Source: Aquimarina spongiae (lineage in GTDB: Bacteria; Bacteroidota; Bacteroidia; Flavobacteriales; Flavobacteriaceae). From it: a DNA stretch of 64,000 nucleotides. Below the pieces are notes generated by a model that worked only from the letters and a program-made list of their open reading frames with translations, made no database searches and had not been told where the DNA came from. Shown here in pieces: positions 32,600 through 41,827 of this stretch (its first letter is position 1; every line of letters starts with the position of its first letter). The position numbers and the translations under genes are program-made. Where the stretch lies: positions 186,001-250,000 of the forward strand of contig NZ_FQYP01000007.1 in the NCBI RefSeq assembly GCF_900141785.1. The letters are read 5' to 3'.

Positions 32600-33439
32600 A
32601 TGAAAAAAACAGCACTAGTTTTAGCTCTCCTAATGATGTTCAGTATACCCAATATTATGGGGCAAGGAAAACTCGAAAAAGCAGAAAAAAGTATTTCCAA
32701 AAAGGAAAGACGAGAAAGTCGAGGTTCAAGATCTCAAAGTACAACTGCGGATTACGATGATTATCAAAATGGTTTTATCGAAGAAACCTTTGCCGCCTTA
32801 TTCGTAGATGTGGTTTTATTTGGCTCCTATTATGCCATGATCGAGACCCCAATCGAGCGAGAATACTCAGCTAGTATGGCATCGATCACCAAGTATCCTT
32901 ATCTCGATGGAAATAAGGGCAATTATGCGTATCAGCAGGGAGATGACACCCAGGGGTTTCGTACTACTTTGTCTAGTCGATTTGTTGCCGAAAACAGTAA
33001 ACTTTATGGAAACCACCTTAATTTGAATATGCGATTTTTACAAAGAGTTGGTGTTGAAATTGACTACCTACAACTCTGGGAAGAAAACACCAATTTTGGT
33101 AGTAATTCGTTGGCGTTGTATACGGCATTGGCAAAATATCACAGGGTTCGTACACAGCGTTTTGATGCCTGGTGGGGGTTGGGAGCTACCTATGTTGATG
33201 GCGCTATAAACGAATGGGGATTTACCTATGGCATAGGAATCGAATGGTTCTTTGCTAAACCTTTTAGCCTGGAATCCAATTTCAATCAGACTTTCATTAA
33301 TGATGAAACAGTCAATAAATTTAATGGGCTAGTAAATTATCACATGGGACGCTATAAACTTTCTGGAGGAATGGAACATTTGAAAATTGGAAACACCGAT
33401 TTTACCATGTTCTCTGCAGGATTAGGTATTGCTTTTTAG
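32600..33439 (+). CDS. Predicted outer-membrane or secreted beta-rich protein
   Basis: A 279-residue protein with a signal peptide (MKKTALVLALLMMFSIPNIMGQ) and a basic linker (KAEKSISKKERRESRGSRSQ). It then has amphipathic beta-strands ending in Phe (MFSAGLGIAF), which suggests a small outer-membrane beta-barrel. I recognise no family; similar unnamed genes are common in Flavobacteriia. Its stop overlaps the convergent MGMT-like gene by 4 bp. Confidence 0.6.
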   Translation: MKKTALVLALLMMFSIPNIMGQGKLEKAEKSISKKERRESRGSRSQSTTADYDDYQNGFIEETFAALFVDVVLFGSYYAMIETPIEREYSASMASITKYPYLDGNKGNYAYQQGDDTQGFRTTLSSRFVAENSKLYGNHLNLNMRFLQRVGVEIDYLQLWEENTNFGSNSLALYTALAKYHRVRTQRFDAWWGLGATYVDGAINEWGFTYGIGIEWFFAKPFSLESNFNQTFINDETVNKFNGLVNYHMGRYKLSGGMEHLKIGNTDFTMFSAGLGIAF

Positions 33440-33792
33440 AGTTCCTTCATAGGATCCCAAAATATTTTATCAAACTCCTGTATTTGATTATCGATAACTT
33501 CTACCCCTTCGCTTTCTAAAAGTTGTTGCATCAGATTGGTGCCTTGAAAATGATGTTTCCCGGTAAGGATTCCTTTTCGGTTCACGACTCTGTGCGCAGG
33601 AACATCATCTTTACCATCGCATGCGTTCATCGCCCATCCTACCATTCGGGCACTTCTGGCTGCTCCTAATGTTTTTGCAATCGCTCCATATGAGGTTACT
33701 CTCCCATATGGAATTAACTTCGCTACTTCATAAACTCTTTCAAAGAAGTTACCCTCTGATTCCGAATTGTTGTTCTTTTCTTTTACTCCCAT
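33436..33792 (-). CDS. Alkyltransferase-like protein (MGMT family, no active cysteine)
   Basis: A 118-residue protein with the O6-alkylguanine transferase DNA-binding fold: FFERVYEVAKLIPYGRVTSYGAIAKTLG and ARMVGWAMNAC. The reactive site is PAHRVVNRKG, where alkyltransferases have PCHR, so the acceptor Cys is replaced by Ala. It should bind damaged bases and flag them to nucleotide excision repair, as in ATL proteins, rather than repair them. It overlaps the LysE-type gene start by 10 bp. Confidence 0.88.
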   Translation of the reverse strand: MGVKEKNNNSESEGNFFERVYEVAKLIPYGRVTSYGAIAKTLGAARSARMVGWAMNACDGKDDVPAHRVVNRKGILTGKHHFQGTNLMQQLLESEGVEVIDNQIQEFDKIFWDPMKEL

Positions 33793-34412
33793 GTATAAAT
33801 AATTCGTGCCAAGGTAATCACTACCAGAATTAACATCAAAATCCCCATAAAATAATTAGAGTATTTGGTGATCGTTGCTGTCTTCTTTTCAATTTTCAGA
33901 AAGGAGAATACATAAAAATAAAGGGTTACAAAAGTTCCCGATCCCGCAGCAATTATAAAAGCAATAATTCTTGGTGCGTCGTATTCTATTTTACCACTAA
34001 CACTCATCCCTGCGGCAATAGCCACAAAGTAGGGTATAGGCAAGACATTAATAGCAGACATCATTACTCCCTTAAAAAAACTTCGAGTGTTATTATGTCT
34101 GTATACCTTTATCTTGGTTTCTCTTTGTTTTGCTTTGGCAAAGAAATAAATCGCCATCAAAAAAAAGATTACTGCTCCGGTACGAAGTAATATGTTTTTT
34201 ACAAATGGACTGAAGAAGATATATTTTGCCAATAGAATAGCTACCAATGCCTGAAAAACAACAATCACAGAAGCTCCTATAGCCACTAAAACCCCATTCT
34301 TTTTACCTCGCTCAAGACAAGTGCGGGCAACCGTCATGTTCACCAATCCTGGAGGTATTACCCCAATCAATGACGCAAAAAAAGTGACAAGAAATAGTTT
34401 GGTTGTTTCCAA
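33783..34412 (-). CDS. LysE family exporter
   Basis: A 209-residue membrane protein with about six helices. The family opening is VTFFASLIGVIPPGLVNMTVA with the Pro-Pro-Gly motif, and ISAINVLPIPYFVAIA follows in the second half. Exporters of this family remove amino acids or related solutes. It lies 14 bp downstream of trmB and overlaps the downstream ATL gene, so the three are probably co-transcribed. Confidence 0.82.
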   Translation of the reverse strand: METTKLFLVTFFASLIGVIPPGLVNMTVARTCLERGKKNGVLVAIGASVIVVFQALVAILLAKYIFFSPFVKNILLRTGAVIFFLMAIYFFAKAKQRETKIKVYRHNNTRSFFKGVMMSAINVLPIPYFVAIAAGMSVSGKIEYDAPRIIAFIIAAGSGTFVTLYFYVFSFLKIEKKTATITKYSNYFMGILMLILVVITLARIIYTWE

Positions 34413-34426
34413 GATGGTAAGGCCGA

Positions 34427-35101
34427 TTAAGTAATTTTAAACTGAATGTAAGTTATGGGTTTATTTTCTTCTAAATATTGTTTTTCATAAAAAGTTTGTA
34501 TGGCTGTCACCACCTCTGGAGCGCCCGAATTATGGTACACATTATGATTGGCATAAAGCACTTCGTGCCCCTCTCCGTGCAGTAACCCTAAAGTGTATCC
34601 ATGCATAAATTCACTATCTGTTTTTAAGTGTACCAAACCTTCAGCTTTTAATATTTTCTTATACCGATTCAGAAAATCATGGTTAGTCAAACGATGCTTG
34701 GTTCGCTTATATTTTATCTGCGGATCAGGGAACGTAATCCAGATCTCATCGACCTCTCCTTCTTCAAAAATATATTCGATCAATTCTATTTGGGTTCGTA
34801 TAAAACCCACATTATTCATTTCATTTTCTATGGCTGTTTTGGCGCCTCTCCAGAACCTGGCGCCTTTGATATCTATCCCGATAAAATTTTTGTCAGGATA
34901 TCGTTCTGCCAACCCAACGGTATATTCACCCTTACCACACCCCAATTCTAATACAATTGGGTTTTGATTTTTAAAAAATTTCTCCTTCCATTTTCCTTTA
35001 TATCCCAAGGAATTGTTAAGCACCTCGTCTCGGGTAGGCTCGATTACATTTTGAAAGGTTTTATTCTCGTTAAAGCGTTTTAGTTTATTCTTACTTCCCA
35101 C
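34427..35101 (-). CDS. trmB: tRNA (guanine-N7)-methyltransferase
   Basis: A 224-residue SAM-dependent enzyme that makes m7G46 in tRNA. Landmarks: the SAM loop VLELGCGKGEYTVGLAERYP, FIGIDIKGARFW, WITFPDPQIKYKRTKHRLT (typical TrmB acidic and basic segment) and HLKTDSEFMHGYT. The basic N-terminal extension (MGSKNKLKRFNENKTF) is typical of Bacteroidota TrmB. Confidence 0.94.
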   Translation of the reverse strand: MGSKNKLKRFNENKTFQNVIEPTRDEVLNNSLGYKGKWKEKFFKNQNPIVLELGCGKGEYTVGLAERYPDKNFIGIDIKGARFWRGAKTAIENEMNNVGFIRTQIELIEYIFEEGEVDEIWITFPDPQIKYKRTKHRLTNHDFLNRYKKILKAEGLVHLKTDSEFMHGYTLGLLHGEGHEVLYANHNVYHNSGAPEVVTAIQTFYEKQYLEENKPITYIQFKIT

Positions 35102-35310
35102 GTATCAACTATTTCTTTTCTACTAGTCTCAATTACTAAATATTCGTTACAATCTCGATAATCTACAAAAAGTGTGCAATTATGAGTGTCGAATTATATT
35201 AAACATAATTTTTTGGTAAAATTAAGGAAATATACGCATAAGGAAATAGGATTACTTTTATTCTTTAGAACAAATAGTTAGTCGGTCTAACAAACTAAAA
35301 ACTAAGACAT

Positions 35311-36366
35311 TTGGACAAAAAAGTACTTGTAGCTCCTCTAAATTGGGGATTAGGCCATGCAACGCGATGCATACCTATTATCAATGCATTAATCGAAGAA
35401 GGATTAGAACCTGTAATTGCTTCAGATGGAGCTGCGCTTGCGTTATTGAAAAAAGAGTTTCCTTCTTTACAAACCAAAGAACTTCCTTCGTACAATATTG
35501 AATATGCAAAAAAGGGAAGTAACTTTAAGTTAAAGATGCTCTTGAATAGCCCAAAAATTGCGCATGCGATTAGCGCCGAGAAAAAGGCCATAAAAAAACT
35601 AATGGAACAGGAAGAATTTTGTGGGATCATCTCTGATAACCGTATGGGGGTTAGGCACAAAAAAATCCCTTCGGTTTTTATCACGCATCAGCTAACAGTA
35701 CTTAGTGGAAATACTACATCTTTCAGTACCAAGTTACACAACAAATACATCAAAAAATTTGATTTATGTTGGGTACCAGATATGGCAGACGATCCTAATT
35801 TGAGTGGTGAGCTAGGACATCCTAAAAAAAGCAATGTACCTGTAACCTATCTGGGTCCGTTAAGTCGATTTGAGTATAAAGCAATGCCAAAAAAGTATGA
35901 TATTATGGTACTGCTTTCGGGGCCGGAACCACAGCGTACTTTACTCGAACAAAAACTATTTAGAGAGTTTGAACAAAGCGATAAAAGCATCGTCTTTGTG
36001 CAAGGCATTATAGAAGATACGCATAAGACCTATGTAAAGAATAATATTACTATTCATAACTACCTGATGGGAAAAGAGCTTGAAGATACCATCAATAGCA
36101 GTAGCTTAATCATTTCTAGATCGGGATATACCACGGTAATGGATCTTGCCAAATTAAAGAAAAAGGCATTTTTCATCCCTACTCCAGGACAGTTTGAACA
36201 AGAGTATCTTGCACAGCGATTAACCCTTAACAAGTTAGTACCCAGCTGCAATCAACATGAGTTTACATTGAAAAAATTGCATGATTTGAATATGTATAGA
36301 GGACTAAGCAGTTTTAGCACCGACATCGATTACCGGGAACTTTTTCACTTTTTCCAGAGTAAATGA
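35311..36366 (+). CDS. Glycosyltransferase, MGT/MurG-like
   Basis: A 351-residue protein with the two-domain GT-B pattern. The N-terminal domain begins KVLVAPLNWGLGHATRCIPI (GlyGly-His loop) and the C-terminal half carries a sugar-nucleotide binding stretch (SRSGYTTVMDLAKLKKKAFFIPTPGQFEQEYLA), like UDP-sugar transferases. Substrate unknown. The start codon is a TTG at 35311. The gene 3' end overlaps the convergent histidine kinase gene by 63 bp. Confidence 0.8.
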   Translation: MDKKVLVAPLNWGLGHATRCIPIINALIEEGLEPVIASDGAALALLKKEFPSLQTKELPSYNIEYAKKGSNFKLKMLLNSPKIAHAISAEKKAIKKLMEQEEFCGIISDNRMGVRHKKIPSVFITHQLTVLSGNTTSFSTKLHNKYIKKFDLCWVPDMADDPNLSGELGHPKKSNVPVTYLGPLSRFEYKAMPKKYDIMVLLSGPEPQRTLLEQKLFREFEQSDKSIVFVQGIIEDTHKTYVKNNITIHNYLMGKELEDTINSSSLIISRSGYTTVMDLAKLKKKAFFIPTPGQFEQEYLAQRLTLNKLVPSCNQHEFTLKKLHDLNMYRGLSSFSTDIDYRELFHFFQSK

Positions 36367-37383
36367 AAACTCACTTCCTACTCTGTAGTCACTTTCTACA
36401 TAAATACGTTCGTGGTGTGCTTCGATAATGTGCTTTACAATGGCTAGTCCTAGCCCCGAACCACCTTCTTTTCGGGATCCACTCTTGTCTACTCTGTAAA
36501 AGCGTTCGAACAGTCGAGGGATATGCGCCTGCGCGATACCTTCGCCATTATCGGTTACCCGAACAATAACTTTATTGCGGATCAGATCTTCGATACTTAC
36601 CTCTGTAGTACCGTCTTCTTTTCCGTATTTTATAGAATTGACCACCAGATTTGATAACACTTGTTGTATTCGCTCTTTATCAGCGTGGACCATTATTGGA
36701 TCTTGATAATTCATATCAAAAGCCAATGCTATGTTCTTTTTGGAGGCTTTCATTTCGTACAAATCGAATACACTCTGTACCAATTCTACGATATCAAAAT
36801 TTACGTAGTTTAAGTTCAAATCACCTGTTTCTAACTTGGTAATCATATCCAGGTCATTTACGATATAAATCAAGCGCTCTACTCCTTTGCTGGCACGATT
36901 CAGATACTTCTCCAAAATTTTGCGCTCGTTCATAGCACCATCCAACAAGGTTAAGATATACCCCTGTACCGTAAAAAGAGGAGTTTTAAGTTCGTGAGAT
37001 ACATTTCCCATAAACTCTTTACGATAGGCTTCTCGAATTTTTAAGGTCTCAATTTCTGTTTTTCGTTGTTGGGCAAACTTCTCTACTTCTTTAATAAGTG
37101 TTCTCATGTCTGTAGTTACCGGACCGTCACTTACCTTATCTACTTCGAGCATTTCGATATCGTCATAAATACGTCGAACTCTACGGTAAATAAAACGCTC
37201 TACCCGATACTGCACCACAATAAAACACACCGCATAGCAACCCACAGCAAATGCCAAAAGAAATAAGAAATCCAGCTGTGATTGTATGAATAAAAAAACG
37301 CTCAATGCGAGCGTTAATACTATCGTTATGTATAAAGACGACAGGTATGCAAACCTATACGACTTCCTGAAGTTTTCTGCCAT
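36304..37383 (-). CDS. phoR: Sensor histidine kinase, PhoR-like
   Basis: A 359-residue kinase with two N-terminal membrane helices (about 15-55), a HAMP/linker region, then the H-box (GNVSHELKTPLFTVQGY), and N-, G1- and G2-boxes (NLVVNSIKYG, DNGEGI, GGSGLGLAIVKH). No PAS domain is visible. It is directly downstream of the response regulator gene with no gap. The pair, and the PiT transporter just upstream, suggest PhoR/PhoB (inference). The sensor kinase could also serve another signal. Confidence 0.85.
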   Translation of the reverse strand: MAENFRKSYRFAYLSSLYITIVLTLALSVFLFIQSQLDFLFLLAFAVGCYAVCFIVVQYRVERFIYRRVRRIYDDIEMLEVDKVSDGPVTTDMRTLIKEVEKFAQQRKTEIETLKIREAYRKEFMGNVSHELKTPLFTVQGYILTLLDGAMNERKILEKYLNRASKGVERLIYIVNDLDMITKLETGDLNLNYVNFDIVELVQSVFDLYEMKASKKNIALAFDMNYQDPIMVHADKERIQQVLSNLVVNSIKYGKEDGTTEVSIEDLIRNKVIVRVTDNGEGIAQAHIPRLFERFYRVDKSGSRKEGGSGLGLAIVKHIIEAHHERIYVESDYRVGSEFSFTLEKVKKFPVIDVGAKTA

Positions 37384-38067
37384 TTATACTACAAACTTAT
37401 ATCCGACACCTTTGATCGTTTTAAAGCTATTGTCTCCTATCTTTTCTCTTAATTTTCTAATATGTACATCAATAGTACGTCCACCTACAATAACTTCATT
37501 TCCCCAAACCTTATCAAGGATATCTTCTCGCTTAAAAACCTTACCTGGCTTAGAGGCCAATAAAGATAGCAATTCAAACTCTTTTCTGGGTAAAATGATC
37601 TCTTTTTTGTCTTTTATGATCTTATATTCATCCCGGTTAATTACCAGATTTCCTATTTTTACTACGTTATCTGAAGAATCATCTTCTTTAAGTCTTCTTA
37701 GCAAAGCTTTTACTTTACTAATCAATACTTTTGGTCGAATCGGCTTTGTAATATAGTCGTCTGCACCAGCATCAAAACCTGCTACCTGAGAATAATCTTC
37801 TCCTCTTGCGGTCAAAAATGTAATAATGGTGTTTTGCAAATCCGGAACCTTACGTATTTGTTCGCACGCTTCGATACCATCCATTTCGGGCATCATAACA
37901 TCCAGAATAATCAAATGTGGTTTCTTTTTCTTTGCAATTTTTACAGCCTCTACACCATTTTCTGCAGTAAGTACATTATAGCCCTCGGCAGTTAGGTTGT
38001 ACCCAACGATCTCTAGAATATCAGGTTCGTCGTCTACTAATAGAATGGTAATATCCTTTTTATTCAT
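37384..38067 (-). CDS. phoB: OmpR/PhoB-family response regulator
   Basis: A 227-residue regulator. Receiver domain 1-125 has the acidic pair DDEPD, phosphoacceptor Asp in ILDVMMPEMDG and Lys in ITKPI. The winged-helix C-terminal domain (about 130-227) has FELLSLLASKPGKVFKREDILDKVWG and RTIDVHIRKLREKIG. PhoB-type sites are 11-bp direct repeats, and such repeats occur upstream of several neighbouring genes here. It is the first gene of a two-gene operon with the kinase. Confidence 0.85.
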   Translation of the reverse strand: MNKKDITILLVDDEPDILEIVGYNLTAEGYNVLTAENGVEAVKIAKKKKPHLIILDVMMPEMDGIEACEQIRKVPDLQNTIITFLTARGEDYSQVAGFDAGADDYITKPIRPKVLISKVKALLRRLKEDDSSDNVVKIGNLVINRDEYKIIKDKKEIILPRKEFELLSLLASKPGKVFKREDILDKVWGNEVIVGGRTIDVHIRKLREKIGDNSFKTIKGVGYKFVV

Positions 38068-38203
38068 CTTTTTATTGAATTAGATCACTACGGGTAAATA
38101 TACTATGTTCGTTTGAAAGTTTTGCCTCTAAGCTATTAGGAAACACTAAACTAACACAAAAATCTCATAAGGATAACAATTCCTTAACCTTACGGGGTGT
38201 GCC

Positions 38204-40600
38204 CTAATCCTGATGATCCCTATACGCTGCTAATAAATTCATGGTTGCCGTAATCAGATCTTTGGTCTCTGTGAGCAATCCAAAATACAGGGTTGTATTT
38301 TTAGGGCTACTTTCTTCCGTTCGGGTTCTGGCAATTTGTTTTGAGATTTTGGTGCTTACCAATGTGTATAACTCTTGTTTTTCTTCGATAATACCGTTGA
38401 GCTTACTGAACTCTTTTTCGTCAAACACCTTTTTTATGTTATCAAAGAAATTGCCTAGTTGGTTCTCGATTTCTTTAAGGTCTTTAATTTGATTAAATCG
38501 TAAACGTTTGTGATTATTGTTCACGTGCTTATGACTTACTTTGGCAATATATTCTAAAGACTGCGTGATATCTTCTAAATACCCTAAAATGGAAATATAG
38601 AAATCACTGGCACCAACGCTAGACTCATCTAGATTTTTAATAAAATAGAAAATACTATCTCGTAGTCCTTCAACTTCGTTTTCCAGCTTTGCAATTCCTT
38701 TTCTACTTTTTTTCAGTGCTGCTAAATCATATTTCGCAAGGCTCTCGATCGTATTTCCATAAATCTTATTACTTCTATTGATAAAAGATCTTACATTATC
38801 CGAACTTTCTTCGATCACTCCTTGTATAGAACTACTTTCAGATTTCTTTAATCGATCTTCGGCGCGCTCTGCTCTGGTCTTATTACGATACTTGATGGTA
38901 CTTCTGACAATTAGTAACAAAGCAACCAACAACAATACGCCTGTCATTATGGGTTGATGTATATTGATCAGAAATGCAATCAAAGCTGCTGCCAAAAATG
39001 CACTAATTGCTGTAAAGAACCATCCTCCAATTACATTAAGCACTCCTGCCACACGATACACAGCACTTTCACTTCCCCATGCACGATCTGCCAACGAAGT
39101 ACCCATGGCTACCATAAACGTAACATAGGTAGTAGACAATGGTAATTTCATAGAAGTAGCAATGGATATCAAAATACCCGCTACCATTAAGTTTACGGCG
39201 GCTCTTACTAAATCAAAAGCAGGCTTATCTTCTTTTTTTGAAGCAAAGAAATGAGACTTTGTCGCTTCTTCATCAAATTGTTTTTCTACAAACCCTTTAA
39301 AAGAACCAGGTGTAATTGCAGAAATCCATTCGGATATCGATATGGTAGTACGTACTATCCCTCGAGACAAAAAGTTAGGTTTAAATTTTTCGTCCCCTTC
39401 TCCTTGTCGGGATAAATCGATAGATGTTTTTACAACGTTCTGCGCTTTTGCCGAAAACCATAAAGTGAGTACCATAATCAAACCTGCAGCTAACAACAAA
39501 AACGTTGGCGTAGCTACCTTTGATGCTAACACCTCCATAGTGAATGCATCTGCAGAAACTCCAGAGGCGGACCACGCTTCATACGATTGCCATGCCGCAA
39601 TAGGCACCCCAATAAAGTTCACCAAATCATTACCTGCAAAAGCTAATGCCAATGCAAAGGTTCCAACGATAATAATAATTTTATAAATACTGGTTTTGAA
39701 AACAGAAATGATCAAATAAGAAAGTACCGACCAAAAAACAAACCCAACAGCTACAATCAACAATACATTAGTTTCTAAAAACCCTCTTAGCGTTATCGCT
39801 ACAGTTCCTGCGTTAGCATTAATAGCAAAAAGATCCTTTTTGGCTTTTATCAATTCCTTTACAGATTCGTATGAACTATTAAAGTAAGCATTTGCCCAAT
39901 CCAAAAGTCCTTCGGCACCACCATTATAGACAACATCAATTACAGATTTTGCATAATTGGTTCCTTTGATTCCTTTGATAAAAATAAAGTATAATATTGC
40001 CGTTAGTGCTACTCCACCAAATAAGGCTCCTACCCATTTGGCTTTCTTTTCAAAATTAAATGATAGTAGCAATCTGGATATATACTGTACAATTGCTCCT
40101 ACCGAAAAAGCCACTACAACTGATAGTAGTATCCCGGCAATAATTTCTCCGGCTTTCTTCGTATTGATATAATTTCCAAGATCAGCAATAGACAGCGAAG
40201 AATCAGCAAATATTTTAAGTAAAGCCACACAAACAGCAGCTCCGAGTAATTCAAATACAATAGACACTGTAGTAGAAGTAGGCATCCCAAGCGTATTGAA
40301 AAAATCCAGCAGTAAGATATCAGTAATCATTACTGCCATAAAGATGATCATGATTTCATCAAAATAGAACTCTCCAGGGACAAAGATTCCTTTTCTGGCG
40401 ACCTCCATCAATCCGCTAGAAAAGATAGCTCCAGCTGCTATTCCCACACTTGCAACAATCATAATCGTTCTAAAAGAAATAGCCTTAGAACCAATAGCAG
40501 AATTCAAAAAATTTACTGCGTCGTTGCTCACCCCAACAATCAGATCCGCGATAGCCAAAACTGCTAAAGCAACGATCATGAATATGTAAATATCACTCAT
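38204..40600 (-). CDS. PiT-family inorganic phosphate transporter with C-terminal PhoU-like domain
   Basis: A 798-residue membrane protein. The two PiT signature repeats are visible: GVSNDAVNFLNSAIGSKA near the N-terminus and AGNDLVNFIGVPIAAWQSYE further on. Twelve or so helices follow. After residue about 600 a soluble helical domain with heptads (SLAKYDLAALKKSRKG, YIAKVSHKHVNNNHKR) resembles PhoU. The combination puts a PhoU-like regulator on the transporter. A promoter with 11-bp-phased TAAC repeats lies at 40626-40669. Confidence 0.88.
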   Translation of the reverse strand: MSDIYIFMIVALAVLAIADLIVGVSNDAVNFLNSAIGSKAISFRTIMIVASVGIAAGAIFSSGLMEVARKGIFVPGEFYFDEIMIIFMAVMITDILLLDFFNTLGMPTSTTVSIVFELLGAAVCVALLKIFADSSLSIADLGNYINTKKAGEIIAGILLSVVVAFSVGAIVQYISRLLLSFNFEKKAKWVGALFGGVALTAILYFIFIKGIKGTNYAKSVIDVVYNGGAEGLLDWANAYFNSSYESVKELIKAKKDLFAINANAGTVAITLRGFLETNVLLIVAVGFVFWSVLSYLIISVFKTSIYKIIIIVGTFALALAFAGNDLVNFIGVPIAAWQSYEAWSASGVSADAFTMEVLASKVATPTFLLLAAGLIMVLTLWFSAKAQNVVKTSIDLSRQGEGDEKFKPNFLSRGIVRTTISISEWISAITPGSFKGFVEKQFDEEATKSHFFASKKEDKPAFDLVRAAVNLMVAGILISIATSMKLPLSTTYVTFMVAMGTSLADRAWGSESAVYRVAGVLNVIGGWFFTAISAFLAAALIAFLINIHQPIMTGVLLLVALLLIVRSTIKYRNKTRAERAEDRLKKSESSSIQGVIEESSDNVRSFINRSNKIYGNTIESLAKYDLAALKKSRKGIAKLENEVEGLRDSIFYFIKNLDESSVGASDFYISILGYLEDITQSLEYIAKVSHKHVNNNHKRLRFNQIKDLKEIENQLGNFFDNIKKVFDEKEFSKLNGIIEEKQELYTLVSTKISKQIARTRTEESSPKNTTLYFGLLTETKDLITATMNLLAAYRDHQD

Positions 40601-40625
40601 ATATATTATACCTACTTATAAACCA

Positions 40626-40669
40626 CAAAAATGTTATTTAAAATCAAGTCATATGTTATTGAAACGTTA
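40626..40669 (-). promoter_or_regulatory. 11-bp phased TAAC repeats and -10 before the PiT gene
   Basis: On the minus strand TAAC occurs at 40669, 40658 and 40636 (phased by 11 and 22 bp). It runs into TTTTG at 40630-40626, 26 bp before the start codon at 40600. The 11-bp period is that of PhoB boxes in other bacteria. Confidence 0.5.
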
Positions 40670-40990
40670 TCTTTTTGATGCTTTTAGCACCCAAAATATG
40701 ATGTAAACACCTATGATTTTTTCCAGCCTATATGATCGTTCTTTAGACCAAAACAAAAGCCCGGTAAGCTATAACAAATTAGTTTTACTGTTGCGTACAA
40801 AAAACAAGATGTTGTATTTCAAGTGATTAAATATATAACAGTTATCGGATTCATAAAACACCAGCTCTTTTTTTACCCTGGTTATTACCCAATCTAAGCC
40901 CATATCACTCTAAAACCTATCGATTTGTCATTTTCAATGTTGCCAAAATTAACATTGCAATCAATTGTTTATCAATTTGTTATGAGTTTA

Positions 40991-41046
40991 ATGTTAATTT
41001 AATGTTACTTGAATGTTGTTTAAAAGTAAAATTAATGTTACTTTTG
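40991..41046 (+). promoter_or_regulatory. 11-bp phased ATGTTA repeats and -10 for the MORN-like gene
   Basis: ATGTTA or ATGTTG occurs at 40991, 41002, 41013 and, after one skipped period, 41035. The -10 TActTTTG (41039-41046) overlaps the last repeat. The orientation is opposite to the repeats before PiT and the receptor genes, so the bound strand is uncertain. Confidence 0.45.
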
Positions 41047-41086
41047 TAATATAATTATTAAGAACCCCGAACAAAAACATCAAAAT

Positions 41087-41446
41087 ATGAGAAATTTAGT
41101 AACAGTAATAGCATTGATCTTTTCGGTAACTATCTATGCTCAGGAAGTAAAACCTACTTTTGAAAAACAAGGAGACTTAATTAAAGGTACGTATTTTTAT
41201 GAAGACGGTACCGTAAGTCAACAAGGATTTTATAATAAGGAAGGTAAACTTCATGGTGAATGGAAAGCTTATGATGTTACAGGAAAGAAAATCGCTATGG
41301 GACAGTATGTTAATGGAACAAAAGCTGGAAAATGGTTTTTTTGGAGCGATGACAAATTATCAGAAGTAAATTATTCTGACAATCAAATCGCAGACGTAAC
41401 CACTTGGACTGGTAAAGACAATGTAGTAGTCAACTACAAGAATTAA
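41087..41446 (+). CDS. Exported MORN-repeat-like (YwqK-type) protein
   Basis: A 119-residue protein with a signal peptide (MRNLVTVIALIFSVTIYAQ), then short repeated strands of the MORN/YwqK type (GTYFYEDGTVSQQGFYN, GKLHGEWKAYDVTGKK, GQYVNGTKAGKWFFW). Such proteins have no known enzyme activity and are often mislabelled in databases. It probably lies in the periplasm or on the outer membrane. A strong terminator follows, so it is a single-gene unit. Confidence 0.75.
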   Translation: MRNLVTVIALIFSVTIYAQEVKPTFEKQGDLIKGTYFYEDGTVSQQGFYNKEGKLHGEWKAYDVTGKKIAMGQYVNGTKAGKWFFWSDDKLSEVNYSDNQIADVTTWTGKDNVVVNYKN

Positions 41447-41465
41447 ATACTTCCTAAAAAAGTAC

Positions 41466-41503
41466 AAAAAACCGCTTCAAGTCATTGAAGCGGTTTTTTG
41501 TTT
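41466..41503 (+). terminator. Rho-independent terminator
   Basis: 10-bp perfect stem ACCGCTTCAA / TTGAAGCGGT (41471-41480 and 41485-41494) with a tetraloop and a T-run, 24 bp after the MORN-like gene. Confidence 0.85.
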
Positions 41504-41827
41504 TTACCCATCAAAAAAATCTTTTAAGCCGTCACTCATTTGCGTTTACTCCACTAGTTAAATTTTAAATTAATTTTACATTTTAACACTTTTACTGCAT
41601 TTCTTTACAAATTATTATCACACACCGCGTACTACTATCAGTGGATTATTCACTTTATTTATAATCTTTTAAATACACGCATAACATATTTCTAATGTTA
41701 AGAAAACCTTCGATAAACATAGACGCATAACAATTATCTAACATTATAATCATACATACTTAATTTTTGAATAACCCTGATTTAACAAACGCTGTCGTTC
41801 TTTGCCCGGAATTTCAGAACAAGTTAA
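41504..41827 (+). other. Gene-free leader and promoter region of the first receptor operon
   Basis: No protein-like frame is seen. It contains an inverted repeat TAACAT / ATGTTA (41682-41687 and 41695-41700), and TAAC at 41728 and 41739 (11-bp phase). A -10-like TAATTTTTG at 41761-41769 is in the same 11-bp phase. The ATG is at 41828. Confidence 0.45.
41728..41769 (+). promoter_or_regulatory. 11-bp phased TAAC repeats and -10 before the first TonB receptor
   Basis: TAAC at 41728 and 41739, then TAAT at 41761 in the same 11-bp phase. The -10-like sequence at 41761-41769 ends in TTTTG. The arrangement is like that before the PiT gene. Confidence 0.45.

Larger units (their letters stand above)
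40601..41086. other. 486-bp intergenic region between PiT and the MORN-like gene
   Basis: No convincing open frame is seen. The left end holds the PiT promoter with TAAC repeats. The right end holds ATGTTA repeats at 40991, 41002, 41013 and 41035 (11-bp phase) followed by a perfect -10 TACTTTTG at 41039-41046 for the gene at 41087. A second, minus-strand -10 (TAATTTTG, 40944-40951) lies between them and could give the PiT gene a long leader. Confidence 0.5.

Noticed and set aside
35277..35291. GTTAG-TCGGT-CTAAC inverted repeat upstream of the glycosyltransferase
   Set aside because: A 5-bp stem is too short to name as an operator or hairpin without comparison data.
35295..35684. 129-residue minus-strand frame opposite the glycosyltransferase start
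   Set aside because: The plus strand encodes a convincing GT-B N-terminus, and the minus frame shows no motif.
38068..38203. GTGTTA-type 11-bp repeat before the PhoB-like gene
   Set aside because: On the minus strand there are only two imperfect copies, in a different orientation from the TAAC repeats, so autoregulation is not claimed.
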